64,000 bases of DNA. Source: Platanthera guangdongensis (Eukaryota; Streptophyta; Magnoliopsida; Asparagales; Orchidaceae). The DNA is taken from contig CM077166.1 in assembly GCA_039583875.1 (NCBI GenBank), forward strand, positions 92,970,094 through 93,034,093, read 5' to 3'. The position numbers were made by a program, and so were the translations under genes. Below, one piece after another: positions 33,421 to 44,630 of this stretch (positions are counted from its first letter, which is position 1; each line of letters opens with the position of its first letter). The notes beneath the pieces are model-generated. The model was not told where the DNA came from and ran no database searches. It saw only the letters and a list, made by a program, of their open reading frames with translations.

Positions 33421-34659
33421 CATTTATTATTACCTTGTGGAACTTTACCTGGTGTTTGGGCATCTGTGGTGAATGGTGGAGTGTTTGAGTCTCCACCGTA
33501 GTAAGACAGATATTATATCTGTGAGGGTGTGTTAGGATGAGTGACCACCTCGACCGTGTTTTTTGGTGGAGTTGACCTCATGTGGCTAATAGAGTTTTGC
33601 AACTCATCCTTATGATTTAATCGTGATTTTTCCCCCTAATAATCTTGTGCATCTGCTGTATTTTGTTGTACATGGCGATTCACGAAGTGTTTCCTTCCGA
33701 TTTTTGTACCTTACTTCTATACTTTACTTCAGTACTTTTGGTCTTTGGTTGGTACCCCTTATGACCCGAGCTTACTTTTGTTTAAATTTCTGCCATCACT
33801 CGTACCTTCTTACTGAGGTGTTCTGTCTTTAGAATGTCTCAGGTTCAGAGTAGTAGCAGGTATTGGAGCTGGTTTGTAGTTCCCGAGCTGCAGTGTTGGC
33901 TGTGATTTTTACCTCGCCGTTGCGAGATAGTTTGTTGTTTCAATTTACTTTACCTAGTTTAGACATACTTTTGTATTATGTGGGTTCGTGTCAGGTTGTT
34001 GACGCCCATAGGGTTGTTGATTCTCTTTGGACACATTGCTAGCTACTATTTGTTTTCTTTCTGATTGTTCGGATTACTTTCTCTCTGGTATGTTTTATGC
34101 TAGGACTGCATGTTAGATATTTTTAACTTATAAAACCTTTTTATTAGTATATCATTCATGTCATCTATTTCAAAACTAAGTCACTACTTTCTGGTTAACG
34201 TAAAGACTTTTTCCTGTACTTATTATAAATGTAGAGTCTCGCATAGCATGAGTTGTCCTTCGGGGATGTTTATACTCAGGTAGGATGTTAAAATCAACCT
34301 AATCATACTATCTTTCCGCAGAGTATAACTATACTTTTTTTGTGGACCAGTTGATCCACTAAGCCGAGAGATATGGCTAACTACTTAACTGAAAACTGGA
34401 TTTTCTTAACTAATGTATAAATTTTCAAATAAAGTGTTTAGTTGAGGTTTCGCCTGAGCTTCTGCAGTTATCCCATGCTGACATGGCATCATGACTTGTG
34501 TTTTCTCCTTACTCTGATATACCCTTTATTGCACAAAAAATGTCGGTTAGGACACAAAGGGCCAGGGGGCTGTGATACTCCTGAGCCGTTGAGCTGGTTG
34601 GAGTCAGAGCGGGCAAACAGTTGACACTTGTGGGACTTTTTTGGGAACTTCGCGGAATC

Positions 34660-35040
34660 ATAGCTCAGGGTCATCCGAAAATACCCCTATCGGATGATCC
34701 TCCCCTCCAATGTTTTACTCCCAGAGTGGCATCCACACTCCCTTGAATGCACCTCTTCCAAAATCCTCTAGACTTCCCCCTTGGCCACGCAATGTGCCAA
34801 CATCCCTGAAAGAGTCTTCCTATACAGCTTCCTGTTGTGTATAAGGTAATATGTCGACTTGTGCTTGAACTTGTTCTTATCCATCCCTTCCGGGAACTCC
34901 CCCGTGGATAGGAATATTGTGAATGGATCCATCCATGAGGGGTCTTGGTCCACCTCCATCCGCTCCCCTTATTGGATGGACGGACGGAATAGGTCATTGA
35001 TGGTGCCCCCCAATCGGGGACCATTCTTGGCTAGCTGATA
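34660..35040 (-). pseudogene. T2 integrase N-terminal remnant
   Basis: SWMDPFTIFLSTGEFPEG followed by STYYLIHNRKLYRKTLSGMLAHCVAKGEV matches the stretch before the integrase zinc domain in Tat-type gypsy pol. The minus-strand coding similarity ends near 34680. No integrase catalytic core follows, so the 3' part of T2 is missing. Confidence 0.7.
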
Positions 35041-35770
35041 AACTTGCTCATTCTCCTCCCGGGGCACATGTCAGATGGAGAAGGTCTAGAACATACTGAT
35101 GAACTCGTTTACCTTTGCCAAGTATAACTAGAGAGTGGGTTCTCTTACCACAAATCTTCATTGATCTGGGAGGCCACCATCATGGAGTCAGTGAGGTCCT
35201 CCATATAGTACACCCCAGCTCCCTAGCTAGGTGCAATCCTGCTATCACCGCCTCGTACTCGGCCTGGTTGTTAGTGATGGGAAAGTTCACCACCACTGTT
35301 TACTCGATCCTCATTCCCTAGGGTCTCTCCATTATAACCCCCCCCCCCCCCACCAAGGAATGTCTTCTTGACACGCCGTCTACCATAAACTTCCATGGAA
35401 CCGAGCGAGTGAGTTACGCCTTCGCCACCTCGACCACATCATCAGCTAGAAAGTCGGTCATCGCCTGGCCCTTGATCGAGAGGTGCATGACTAAAAAGAT
35501 ATCAAACTCACTCAGATCCACCGACCACTTTTCCAACCTGCCCGAATGCTCCACCCCCTCGAAGATGTTGCGGAGGGGATGGTCAGTCACCACTCGGATG
35601 GAGTGTGCTTGGAAATAGGGTCAGAGCCTCCGAACTGAAATGACTCGAGCAAAGGACAGCTTCTCTAAGATGGGATAATGGATCTCTTCCTTCCTCAAGA
35701 CCCGGCTTACATAGTATATGGGTAGCTGCCTCTTCCCCTCTTCCGGAACTAGGACGGAGCTCAAGTCCTC
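35040..35770 (-). pseudogene. T2 dual RNase H region
   Basis: The first RNase H has KRQLPIYYVSRVL, EEIHYPILEKLSFA, RVVTDHPLRNIFEG and RLEKWSVDLSEFDI. Downstream, WKFMVDG and FPITNNQAEYEAVIAG belong to a second, archaeal-type RNase H. This extra domain is a hallmark of the Tat lineage of plant gypsy elements. Frameshifts occur near 35600 and 35330, the latter beside a run of 13 C (35338-35350), and stops near 35410 and 35220. Both domains would remove the RNA strand during cDNA synthesis. Confidence 0.8.
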
Positions 35771-36750
35771 TACCGCGACCCCGAGATATAAAGATAGGTC
35801 CCCCCTCCTTTGGCCCTTGGAGCAGGGTGCCTTAAGTTAACTCCCTCTTCAAGGCCTAGAACGCCTCCTCGCATTTCCCCAGTCCATTCAAACTTCTTGC
35901 CCCACCCCAACACTTTGAAGAAGGGAGGGCACTTCTCCCTAGCCTGGGAAAGGAACCTGCTTAGCCCTGCCAACTTTCCTATCAACCGCTGCACCTCCTT
36001 AGCATTCTGAGGCAACCCCAACTCCATGATCTCCTTGACCATATCAGGATGTGGCTCCACCCCGGTAGGGGTGAGAAGATGGCCCAAGAAATCCCCCCTG
36101 CTGGCCCCGAAAACACATTTCAAGGGTTCAGGCTAATTTTTTATTTGTGCAAGGTGCCGAAAGTATCGTCTAGATCCTGGAGGTGGGAGTCCACCCCTCA
36201 GCTCTTCATCATCAGGTCATCTACATACACCTCGATATTCCTCCCATTCTGCTCCTAGAAGACCCGATCCATCATCTTTTCGTATGTTTCCCCTGTATTT
36301 TTCAGCCCAAATGGCATTATTTTATAGTATTAGCACCCATCCACTGTAATGAAGGAGACATTTTTCAGATTAGGGGGGTGCATCCTAATCTGATGATAAC
36401 TAAAAAATTCATCTAAAAAACTCATTACAAAAAAACCTGACGATTGAGTCAACCAGCGTGTCGATTCGATGAAAGGGGTAACAATCCTTAGGGCATGATT
36501 TATTAAGTAAAGATATATCAACACACATTCTCCACTGGTCGTCTCCTTTTTTACCATGACAATATTGGAGACCCAACCAGGTTATTCAGATACAAAGCTA
36601 GCCTTTAAGAGCTTGGCCACCTCCTCCCTGATGGGCTCGGCTAGCTTGTCCGCGATGGACCTCTTCTTCTGTTGGATGGGGCGAGCTTCTTGGTCCTAGT
36701 TGAGGCGGTGGCAGGCAACATCCGCATTGATCCCTGACATCTCTGCTGCG
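35770..36750 (-). pseudogene. T2 reverse transcriptase (Ty3/gypsy), broken
   Basis: Motifs in order on the minus strand: KLAEPIREEVAKLLKASFVSE, GWVSNIVMVKK, the fingers/palm segment MSFLDEFFSYHQIRMHPP, FITVDGC, the catalytic YVDDLMMK (about 36210-36235), KCVFGASRGDFLGHLLTPTGVEPHPD, VQRLIGKLAGLSRFLSQ and CPPFFKVL. The last two are the RT connection typical of gypsy elements. Frame breaks occur near 36560, 36420, 36320 and 36125. The Asp pair of the active site is preserved. Confidence 0.87.
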
Positions 36751-36752
36751 CC

Positions 36753-37094
36753 TCAAGAAAATATGTCCACATTCTTTTGGATGCATGTCAGCATCCTCTC
36801 CTGGTCCACCGGGGTCAGCCCCCTTCTGATGCGCACCTTTTTCACCTTGCATTCCACGTAGAGAACTTCCATCTCCACCACCTCTTCTGCAGCCTCCAGA
36901 CAAGACTGCTCTCCACATTCTCCAATGTCCACCTCTCCTGAGATAATGACCTCCTCCTCAACGTCCTCTACAGCTATTGCATCGGTCGGCTCCTCCTGGA
37001 CTCCCTCCGCCACCTCCACCTGGGTGCGGCTCTCTTCCACCTCCATCTGCACTCCATCTACTTCCTGCTCTGCCTCCTCCATCCTTCGCTCCAT
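36753..37094 (-). pseudogene. T2 acidic linker before RT
   Basis: A Glu/Val-rich segment (MEEAEQEVDGVQMEVEES) that ends in RRGLTPVDQERMLTCIQKNVDIFS, the conserved lead-in to gypsy RT where the polyprotein expects D-x-F-AW. A stop follows directly. It links protease to RT. Confidence 0.6.
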
Positions 37095-37291
37095 CTCCTC
37101 GGCTCCCTCTTGCTAAGATATGGAGTTCACCGCGGTGATGTAGCACTCCCTCGCCACCTTGGGGTCTCCTCAGACCCAGAACTGGATACTCTCGACATTG
37201 AACTTCAGCCTTTGGTGGAAAGAAGAGGGGATGCAACGGAAAGCGCTAATGAGTGGCCGTCCGAAGATGGTGTTGTAACTACTGAGGGCAT

Positions 37292-37804
37292 CTATGATGA
37301 CAACCTACACTTTGGGGACTGCCCCCCCCCCCCCAAAGTGACATGAAGCCCCACTCCTCCTTCAACCTCCTTCCTCTCCCCGGAGAACCCAAACAAAGGC
37401 CCATCTGAGGCAAGCACCCTCTTGGCATCCACTTTCATCGCGTCAAATGCCTTTTTGAAGACGATGTTGACCGAGATCCCATTGTCAATGAGGATCCTGG
37501 AGACAGTAAACCATTCGACCACTGTCTGGATGACCAGTGCATCGTAGAAGTGATCCTCATGATCTGGCATGTCACTCCTAGAGAAGGTGATCATCTCTTC
37601 TGAGGGTTGGTTCTGGGATGTGGAGCCAATTCTCCTTCGATACATGGTGTGGAGGCTTCTCTTCTGAGAATCCTCAACCTCCACCCCAACCCCCCCCCCC
37701 CCCACCAAGAATCGCTCTAATCCCTCCTCGGGCTCCCACATTAGCTCGGTCCTCACATATGTCCTCCTCTGGTCGAGGAGGGACTTCCTCGATCCACACC
37801 TCAT
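37292..37804 (-). pseudogene. T2 aspartic protease region
   Basis: ITFSRSDMPDHEDHFYDALVIQTVV followed by SRILIDNGISVNIVFKKAFDAM is the gypsy/Tat retropepsin. The active-site triad reads DNG, as in the DNGSSAD form usual for Tat elements, with Ile in place of the first Ser. The upstream part contains a poly-Gly run encoded by 15 C (37690-37704), and the downstream end reaches another run of 13 C (37322-37334). Open for 170 codons, probably because the homopolymers preserved the frame by chance. Confidence 0.8.
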
Positions 37805-37839
37805 GGCAGTCCCACTACTGCTGCTGCTCCCTATTTCCT

Positions 37840-39150
37840 CTTATCTCGAGGAACTCCGGCCATGAGGCCGTAGCGTGGCCCTCCTTCAGGTGGAAGTCAT
37901 AATAGGGTAACCCGACACATACTTCCCTCCTCCACCCCTACTGACCCCTCCTTTGCATGGCTATTATCATAGCTTGGAGCTAATCGGGGAGAGGAGACCT
38001 CTTGCCCTGCCTCCATACTAGAGGGTGAAACTGATACAGCCCCCTGGCAGTTGTCTCCTCCGTATAAACCCCTCTGCTGGCCTTGATCCTGCCACTCCTG
38101 CTGTCTCCTGTCAAGTCGATTATTCGGCTCCTGGCACCCTCACCTTGGCTGTTGCTGCTTTAGCTACTGCTGCTATTCCTACTGCCAGGTTTTAGCTCTC
38201 CTCACCTCCTAACCTCGGCCTCCTCCTAGCCCATTCTCCTCCTCTATGGCCCACCTAGCTAGATTCTATGTGAACTCGGGATTTGACGCCACCCCATCGA
38301 CTTATCTTGACGACCTCTCCATCAGCTACTTGTAGGAGAGAGGTCGCTCCCTCATCAGTTCCATCCTGAAGAAACTTTGTTGTAGCCTCAAGGTGAAGGC
38401 CATCATCAGGGTGTGCCCTAGAATCTCCTGGACCTGGGTGACCTTCTCCTGCAACCGATCCACGTAACTCCCCAAGGTCTCGTTGAACCCCTTATTGATG
38501 TGGAATAGTGATTCCAACTCCTTTTTCTTCATCTTGGAAGTGGTGAACCTCAACATGAACCCCCGACGCAGGTCCTCGAAGACGTGGATGGAGTTGGCCG
38601 GTAGCTGGTGGAACCACTCCCTCACCATTTCCTTGAGGGTGATGGAGAAGAGTCTGAATTTTAAGACATCCGAGATCTACCATATCGACACCACATCCTC
38701 GAACAACTGGATGTGCTGGACCGGGTCATCCCTCCTGGTGTAGTAGGACATCTATGACTCCCTGAACCCCTCTGGAACTGGGGCAGAAGAAAACAACTCG
38801 CTTGAGTGGCTGCCTCCCCTTGATGGGCGAGCCGGAGGATCTCACACCTCGATCTCGCCAAATCGGCCTCCGCTCGCTGACCCCGAAAAAAGCACTCGCC
38901 CGGGGAGCTCGCTCCCGCTCCCCTCCTCTACAACCTCCTTCCCAACTCATCTAGCCAGGGCATCCTCGGATAGAGCCAGGGCAGAAGCGATTGTAACCGC
39001 TAGTGTCGAGAACTCAACTCGCACGTGGAGTGCAAACTTGACGAGGCCGTGCACTTCCTTCCTGAATTCCTGGAACATCCCCACTGTGGCTAAAGGGGGA
39101 GGGGGTGGCAAGTCGGCCCGGACCGAAACTTGCCCTTCTCCTCCAGTCAT
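37840..39150 (-). pseudogene. T2 gag with a damaged zinc knuckle
   Basis: The N-terminal part (39150-38640) includes PPPPPLATVGMFQEFRKEV. The Retrotrans_gag domain at 38326-38628 has REWFHQLPANSIHVFEDLRRGFMLRF, ELESLFHINKGFNETLGSYVDRL and TLRLQQSFFRMEL. Near 37845-37905 the zinc-knuckle homologue reads YYDFHLKEGHATASWPEF, where both expected Cys residues (compare YCEFH...DC in T1) are replaced by Tyr and Trp. Stops and frameshifts lie near 38640, 38320 and 38200. Confidence 0.78.
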
Positions 39151-39207
39151 CGAGCCTACTGAAGATTTTTTGTGTTAAACACGCTCCACGCTCAGCGCAC
39201 TAAAATG

Positions 39208-39740
39208 TTGAAACAAAAAACTCGGTCTCTATGGAGTTCACTATTGGGGAAGTGGTGATCACACACTTACTTCTCTCCCGCGAGCTAAATAACTAAGGAA
39301 ACAAAACAGGGGACATACCCAAGGGCTGGGTGTGGAGGTCCCACCATACAACCAGAAGATCTTAGAGCGCTTCCCCTCCCTAGCCAAATGTCGAGCTAAG
39401 AATAACTCAGAAAGCACAAGAAGACCGGGGCACAAGTGGGCAAGCCTTCTAAGGTAGCCCCTTGGGCTTATTTATAGTTTTCTGAAAATGCTCTGTCAAC
39501 AGCCAACCTCCGCAGTTTTGAATAGCTATATGAAGCCAAAAGTGGTCTGCCAACAGCATAACTTCATTGTTCTGGAAAGCTATTTGCACCCCCAGTAAGG
39601 GCATCTAGGTAATTTTACCTCTGGAGAATGGGGTGAGTTTCTTAGACACGAGGTCAACTTTGCCCTCCTACTGTACTGATACGGGTCGGTCGCCCTGGCT
39701 CGCACTCCTAGATGGATGGGCACCCTCAGCAAACACAGGG
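39208..39740 (-). repeat. Probable 5' LTR of T2 (boundaries approximate)
   Basis: Non-coding sequence upstream of T2 gag with a TATA-like box at 39468-39477 (CTATAAATAA on the minus strand). The left end may be the TG at 39208. It abuts the S2 fragment on the right. No palindrome array is visible upstream of this TATA box, unlike the other LTRs. Confidence 0.5.
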
Positions 39741-40848
39741 TTGTAAATTCTGAATAGTCAGCTGTTGTCAACTTGCAAAGTACAAAGGCTATCCAAAAGA
39801 GGAGATACAACATCCATGAATGTTAGTTTTGTGGTAAATTGGACACTTTGCCATAGATTCTTGGCACAACCCTAGTGTGCTAACGACAAGGGTAATTATT
39901 CCTATCAGAAGTGCTACAGATAGACAAGTTCATTTTCAGACTAACAAGAACCAATGACTCAAACTCTTTTGGGGTCCTAAGGTAAACTAAATTATGGTTG
40001 CAGGTTATTCCAAGTACCCATGCATCAACATGGTACTTGGACAGTGGATGTTCCAGGCATATCACTGGAACAAGGTGTCATCTAAAGGAATACTGTCCAG
40101 TAAAGAATGGACCTAAGGTGATCTTTGGAGGCTAGAAAAATAGGGTCATCAAGGGCTATGGTATGATTACCAATGACATAGTCTCAATCAAAAAAGTGGC
40201 TTATGTGGAAGGGTTGCAACACAACCTAATAAGCATACACCAACTATGTGACCTTGGCTATGTCATTATCTTCCACAAGGATGAGTGTATGATCAAAAGG
40301 TCAAGTGAACAAGAGGTCATTCTGACATACACTAGGAGTGGAAATATTTACTCTTTAAACGTTTAATGTTTAAGTTCTGACACTCCAATGTGTCTAGTTA
40401 CAAATGATAAAGTTCCCTATCGTGTGCAATTACGCAAGAGACTTTCCCACTTGAACTACAAGACCATTATCAAGCTATTAAGTGAAGAGCTAGTCAGAAA
40501 TGGACCCAATATAAAATGCACCAAGGAGGGCATTTGCTCTACAGGTCAAAATGGCAAGCAGACCAAAGCATCCTTTAAGAGTATTAGGGCCATGGATTTT
40601 GTGAGGTGTATATACATTCTGCATATGGACTAATTTGGTCATATGCTAGTTTATAGTCTAGGTAGGAAAGTCTATACACTTGTGATAGTTGATGATGACT
40701 AAAGAAAAATTCTAGATATGTTTGGAAAACAACAGTTTTCAAAGTTAGAAGTTTCTAAAGAAAAAGTTTGAAACTCTAGACATCTTTATGACCTTTGATA
40801 GGCAAGTTCAGAATGAAAACAACAGTTCATTGGTCAAAGTTAGAAGTG
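39740..40848 (+). pseudogene. Sirevirus S2: gag end, protease, GAG-pre-integrase and integrase start
   Basis: Homologous to S1 but on the plus strand. It begins in the second gag zinc knuckle (NIHECYFCGKL, last Cys/His decayed). The protease site WYLDSGCSRHITG (about 40035) follows, then VAYVEGLQHNLISIHQLCDLGY, the integrase zinc domain with CTKEGICSTGQNGK (second Cys lost) and RCIYILHMD. The integrase core is interrupted near 40700 and stops at 40848 (VKVRS) where the SINE-like insertion begins. Several in-frame stops occur. Confidence 0.87.
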
Positions 40849-41273
40849 CTTTCCACCACTCCCTCATCACCATGGTACAGTTGGTGATGAGGAGTGGTTT
40901 GAATTTCAGACTGAAGGCTTGACAATGTTCTGTACGTCCTTGCGAGCGTCGTGCTGGGGAGAACTGCGGATGGGAACCCGCTGGCACCGCCGGCCTACCA
41001 GGGTCCAAACCCGGGCCCACCAGGAGTCAGCCTTTCTTCAAGCCTCCAAGACCCCTCTCCGGCCTGTTTACACCGGTAGGTTGTTGCCACTAGCAAATTT
41101 GCTTTCCACCACTCCCTCATCACCAACTGAGCTGCAACAGTTGGTGATGAGGGAGTGGTAGAAAGCTCTCTTATCAAGGTCCTGGGTTGAGAGAAAACCG
41201 TGCTATAGGAGGGGTTGGGGTGCTCTCATAGAGGCTAGTGGTGGGCCTGGGTTTGGACCCTGGTAGGCCGGCG
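40849..41273. repeat. SINE-like inverted copies inserted in the S2 integrase
   Basis: Two long inverted pairs are present. 41101-41129 pairs with 41138-41166 (29-bp arms, one mismatch, 8-nt loop). 40989-41020 pairs with 41241-41272 (32-bp arms, one mismatch). Each half has the order TTGGTGATGAGGGAGTGGT, a variable part, then GGGTTTGGACCCTGGTAGG. The plus copy also has AGTGGTAGAAAGC plus GGTCCTGGGTTGAGAG, resembling A and B boxes of a tRNA-derived SINE. A partial third copy lies at 40849-40895 around a short piece of S2 sequence. Short S2 pieces such as EFQTEGLTMFC (40891-40923) remain inside. Confidence 0.55.
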
Positions 41274-41525
41274 GGACACTGCTTAGTGACTCTTCTCTCC
41301 CATAATACTTCTAGGCTGAGGCAGTGAACATTGCTTGGCATGTCTTGAATAGAGCCTATGTTAACAAGTACCAAAAAAAGACTCCCTATGAGATTATATA
41401 AGGAAGAAAATCAAATCTAGACTATCTCAGGATCTTTGGTAGTAAATGATTTGTACTTAATAATGGGAAGTGCTACTTGACTAAGTTTGCTGCCAAATCC
41501 TATGAAGGTATATTTGTTGGGTACA
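41274..41525 (+). pseudogene. S2 integrase C-terminal part
   Basis: TLLSDSSLP, AEAVNIAWHVLNRAYVNKYQKKTPYEII, KSNLDYLRIFGSK, FVLNNGKCYLTKFAAKSYEGIFVGYS align with the S1 integrase C-terminus. Stops replace Glu and Trp codons near 41308 and 41317. The frame breaks at the A1-family insertion (41531) and resumes at 44158. Confidence 0.88.
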
Positions 41526-41530
41526 GTAAT
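41526..41530. repeat. Target-site duplication GTAAT, left copy
   Basis: GTAAT precedes the insertion and recurs at 44153-44157. The S2 coding sequence is continuous when the insertion and one copy are removed. Confidence 0.85.
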
Positions 41531-44152
41531 TGATTGATATTTTCGCATCGGGTCCAAAAATTTGATGCGGTTAAAACTCCAAAACTTGGTGAGTATTCCC
41601 GCAGCGCCCCGGGCGGTTTATTTAATATAAAAGGCGGATGTGTTTTTTATTTAGAAAACGGGGTGCTCAGATTTATTTATTTAGATATAAAACGATTTAG
41701 ATTGAGATTTAACGAAAGGAGGCAAGTGCACCTATCGTGAGTAGTACAAGATATTCTGGTGTGGAATATCGAGGTCGTATTGTTCTCGAGGTCGGGATGC
41801 TTATTTCTACTCTTTCCTGGAGGGGACTATTATTTTACCGATAATTACTTGTCGGGTATTTTATATATATTAAAAAATGACAGAAAATAGAAAGCATAAA
41901 AGAGAAAGCAATAAAGGTGTAGCCGATGAAAAGCATAGCGCAACAGTATCGAATAGAAATTGAACTAAAATAAACTTTTAATAAAAAGAGATCCTAATTT
42001 TCAAATTAATTAAGGCGGAGACTTGGTCGTGGAGGTTCCACTAAAATGAGCTCATCTAGCTATAGGGATATAGCTCACCTGAACGCTAAGATTATTCGAC
42101 CGGGCTCTCGTCCGACGAAGGATTCCTCTTAACGACCGCATTACGCTAAGAACCCCGCTATTGGGTGGGGAACCCAATCCGATAGAGTTTGTGCGCCTCC
42201 TCTCTCGAGGGTTAGTGCGGAACTCTCTTTACCAAGGGGCGATCGGTGCATATGCACGGCCTCTCGGCTAGCTAGTGTATGCACTACAGAAAAAGAGCCA
42301 TCGATATATGGATCTACGCATCGTAAACCCTAGACAAACCCTAAGTAATTTTCATTAATTAGAAAATAAGGACCTTTAATTATTTAAAGCTATTTTTTTT
42401 GTCCCAATGCTCTTCGATCCTGAGGGCTAAGAATGGTTAGCCACTCATAGGAATGGGGACGGCAGGCTATGAAAGCAATAAATAAAGTAGTAAATGAAAG
42501 AAATAAAGAAAGCAGTAAAAGGAAAGTAGTAAAGGAAAGCAGTAAATTGCGAGTCCTACTCAAACGAGTAGGACTGAAATGAAAGCAGAAAATGCAAGTC
42601 ACGGCTCAAATGAGTGGGCTGGAGAAATGAAAGCGAGTCCTACTCAAACGAGTAGAAGGAAATAAATGCAACGCACGCACACACTCGACAAAAATAAAAA
42701 CTCACGCACACACTCAACAGAAATTAAAACACACGCACACGACAGAATGTAAAAACTCACACCCTCTACTGAAAAGGAAAACTCACGCACTCTACTGTAA
42801 AGGAAATAAAACACTGCGACATTTAACTCTTAACGAGTAGGCAGAAATAAATGCGCACACATAAAAAATTGCAAAAAAAACTAAGTTACTGAAAAATTAA
42901 AATAACTATATTTCTATCGCTAGAATGCGGTAGAAATGCATAAAAAGCTAAAATAAAAATTTAACGAGCAATTGGGTTTGCAAATAAACGCAAAAACTCC
43001 AGTGCTCGAAAAATTAAAATGAATTCGTTTTCATTCTTATAACTTGATAAAAATGCTTAAAAAGTGGAAGAAAAGATAACAGAACGAAAAGTTAAGACTA
43101 AGTAAAAAAAGAAAAATAAAACCACTTTAAAAACATTTTTATAAATTTATAAGGACGAATATGAAGAGTTCGAAAAACCTAAGTTATGAAAACTATAAAA
43201 GATATGAAAGCATAAAACTAAACTCATACACACACACACACACCAGTATGAAAAAGAATGAAAACAAAACAAAAGAAAAACAAGTAAATATAAGATTGTT
43301 AAAGGGAGAGTTGCTTAGATCCATTCCAGAGACATATAACGGCAAAAAACTACAATTGTTTTTAATACTAAGAGATTATTACGAAGCTAAAATGAAAATA
43401 AAAGAGGGAGAGGGGGAGAAAATCCCTTACATAGCATTTGGAATACATCTAGGTATCATAACACCTTAACAAAATGGTTCAAGAAACAGGAACATGATTA
43501 CAAGCAGAAGCTTTGAATTTATAGACAAATTTTTCATGGGACACGCCCCCTGACACGTGCGTGTAGGGGGGCATGTTAGCTCTGTACAAAATGCGGCTGG
43601 CGAGATTAGACATCATAGTTTACTTCGGCTGAATTCGTGGAGGTCATTCCCCTGGTCACGGGAGTGACGGTGGGCGTGTCGGGGAGGTGGAACCGGCACG
43701 GGTTGCGTTAAAAAGTCGCGGCACGGTTCTTGTCGGGCTAGGTGGAGTAGTCACACCCCAGGTCATGGGCGTGATGCTGGGCATGTCTGGTTGGTCGATG
43801 ATCGTCAAGCGGAAAACGTCGAGCGGGTGTGACACGGGCATTGGTCACGGGGCGTGTCATTGGACACGGGCGTGACATTTGGCGTGTCACATGATTTTTC
43901 TTCAATTCACTGCTGATTTCACGGGTTTGACGTGTCACGCCCAGGTCGCGGGCGTGACGCAAAGTACACAGGCGTGTACTATGCAAAAATTTGACTTTTC
44001 CTTAAATTTTTCAGAAAATCAAAATAAAGTAAATTAACAAAATATTTACAAAATAGGAGCAATGTATTAAGGAAATATAAGTAAAAATGATGAAAATAAA
44101 CTAAAACAACTTATTAAACGTACGTAAAAACACATATTTTTACAATTCATCA
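41531..44152 (-). mobile_element. A1-family LTR insertion retaining a primer-binding-site remnant
   Basis: 41553-44152 is a shorter, diverged copy of the A1 LTR (25435-28692) in the same orientation, from TGATGAATTG to CCGCATCA on the minus strand. An extra 22 bp (41531-41552) corresponds to the A1 primer-binding-site zone, decayed to TTGGACCCGATGCG, and lies before the GTAAT duplication. A plain solo LTR made by LTR-LTR recombination should not keep this. The arrays are reduced but present (42550-42850; 43545-43985). A (CA)n run is at 43227-43243. The 102-codon frame at 43161-43469 is in the LTR and is not a gene. Confidence 0.75.
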
Positions 44153-44157
44153 GTAAT

Positions 44158-44630
44158 CATAGAAAGTATATAGGGACTACAACTTTAAAAGTCAAGTTGT
44201 AGAAGACACTATTAATGTAGACTTTGATGAGTCATCAATGATTAACCGTGAGCTGCCAAGCTCCTCTAGATCTACAGGTATAAACTTATAGATGGAAAAC
44301 CTAACCTTCGATGACACTCCTCCAACTTCCCAAGGAGAAGATGATAGTATGTGCATTCGTAAAGATGGACAAGATACTCAGGATATGGCTAAAGACTAGC
44401 AAGATCTAGCAATTGAAGTTCATGATGATGAAGTTATTATGCCTCCAGTTGTCTGGCATTTGAGGGATCATCCCAGAAACCTGATCATTGGAGATGTTAG
44501 CCAATGGGTTACAACCAGGACCAGAAGCCTCAACATTGCCATGTACTCCATCTTTCAATCTCAGGTAGAACCAAAAAGGTTTGAAGATGCCAACATAAAC
44601 CATTTTGGATTGTGGCAATGAAAGAAGAAC
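44158..44630 (+). pseudogene. S2 integrase-RT linker
   Basis: Continuation of the integrase C-terminus (VEDTINVDFDESS, about 44205-44240) into the acidic linker and VWHLRDHPRNLIIGDVSQWVTTR (44450-44515), the conserved copia lead-in to RT. The frame contains stops near 44211 and 44398. Confidence 0.8.

Larger units (their letters stand above)
32882..34659. other. Unassigned non-coding region with tandem repeats
   Basis: No protein domain is recognisable on either strand. It contains an exact-period duplication (32906-33023), a degenerate repeat (33180-33420) and AT-rich sequence. The sequence gtgatactcctgag (34571-34584) resembles LTR ends of plant gypsy elements, so it may be an LTR fragment; this is only an impression. 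Confidence 0.4.

Noticed and set aside
41138..41200. A tRNA gene in the SINE-like segment
   Set aside because: A/B-box-like motifs occur, but no cloverleaf with matching acceptor and anticodon stems can be drawn.
43161..43469. 102-codon Lys-rich ORF
   Set aside because: Inside the A1-family LTR; A-rich sequence with no domain and no counterpart in the longer LTR copy.
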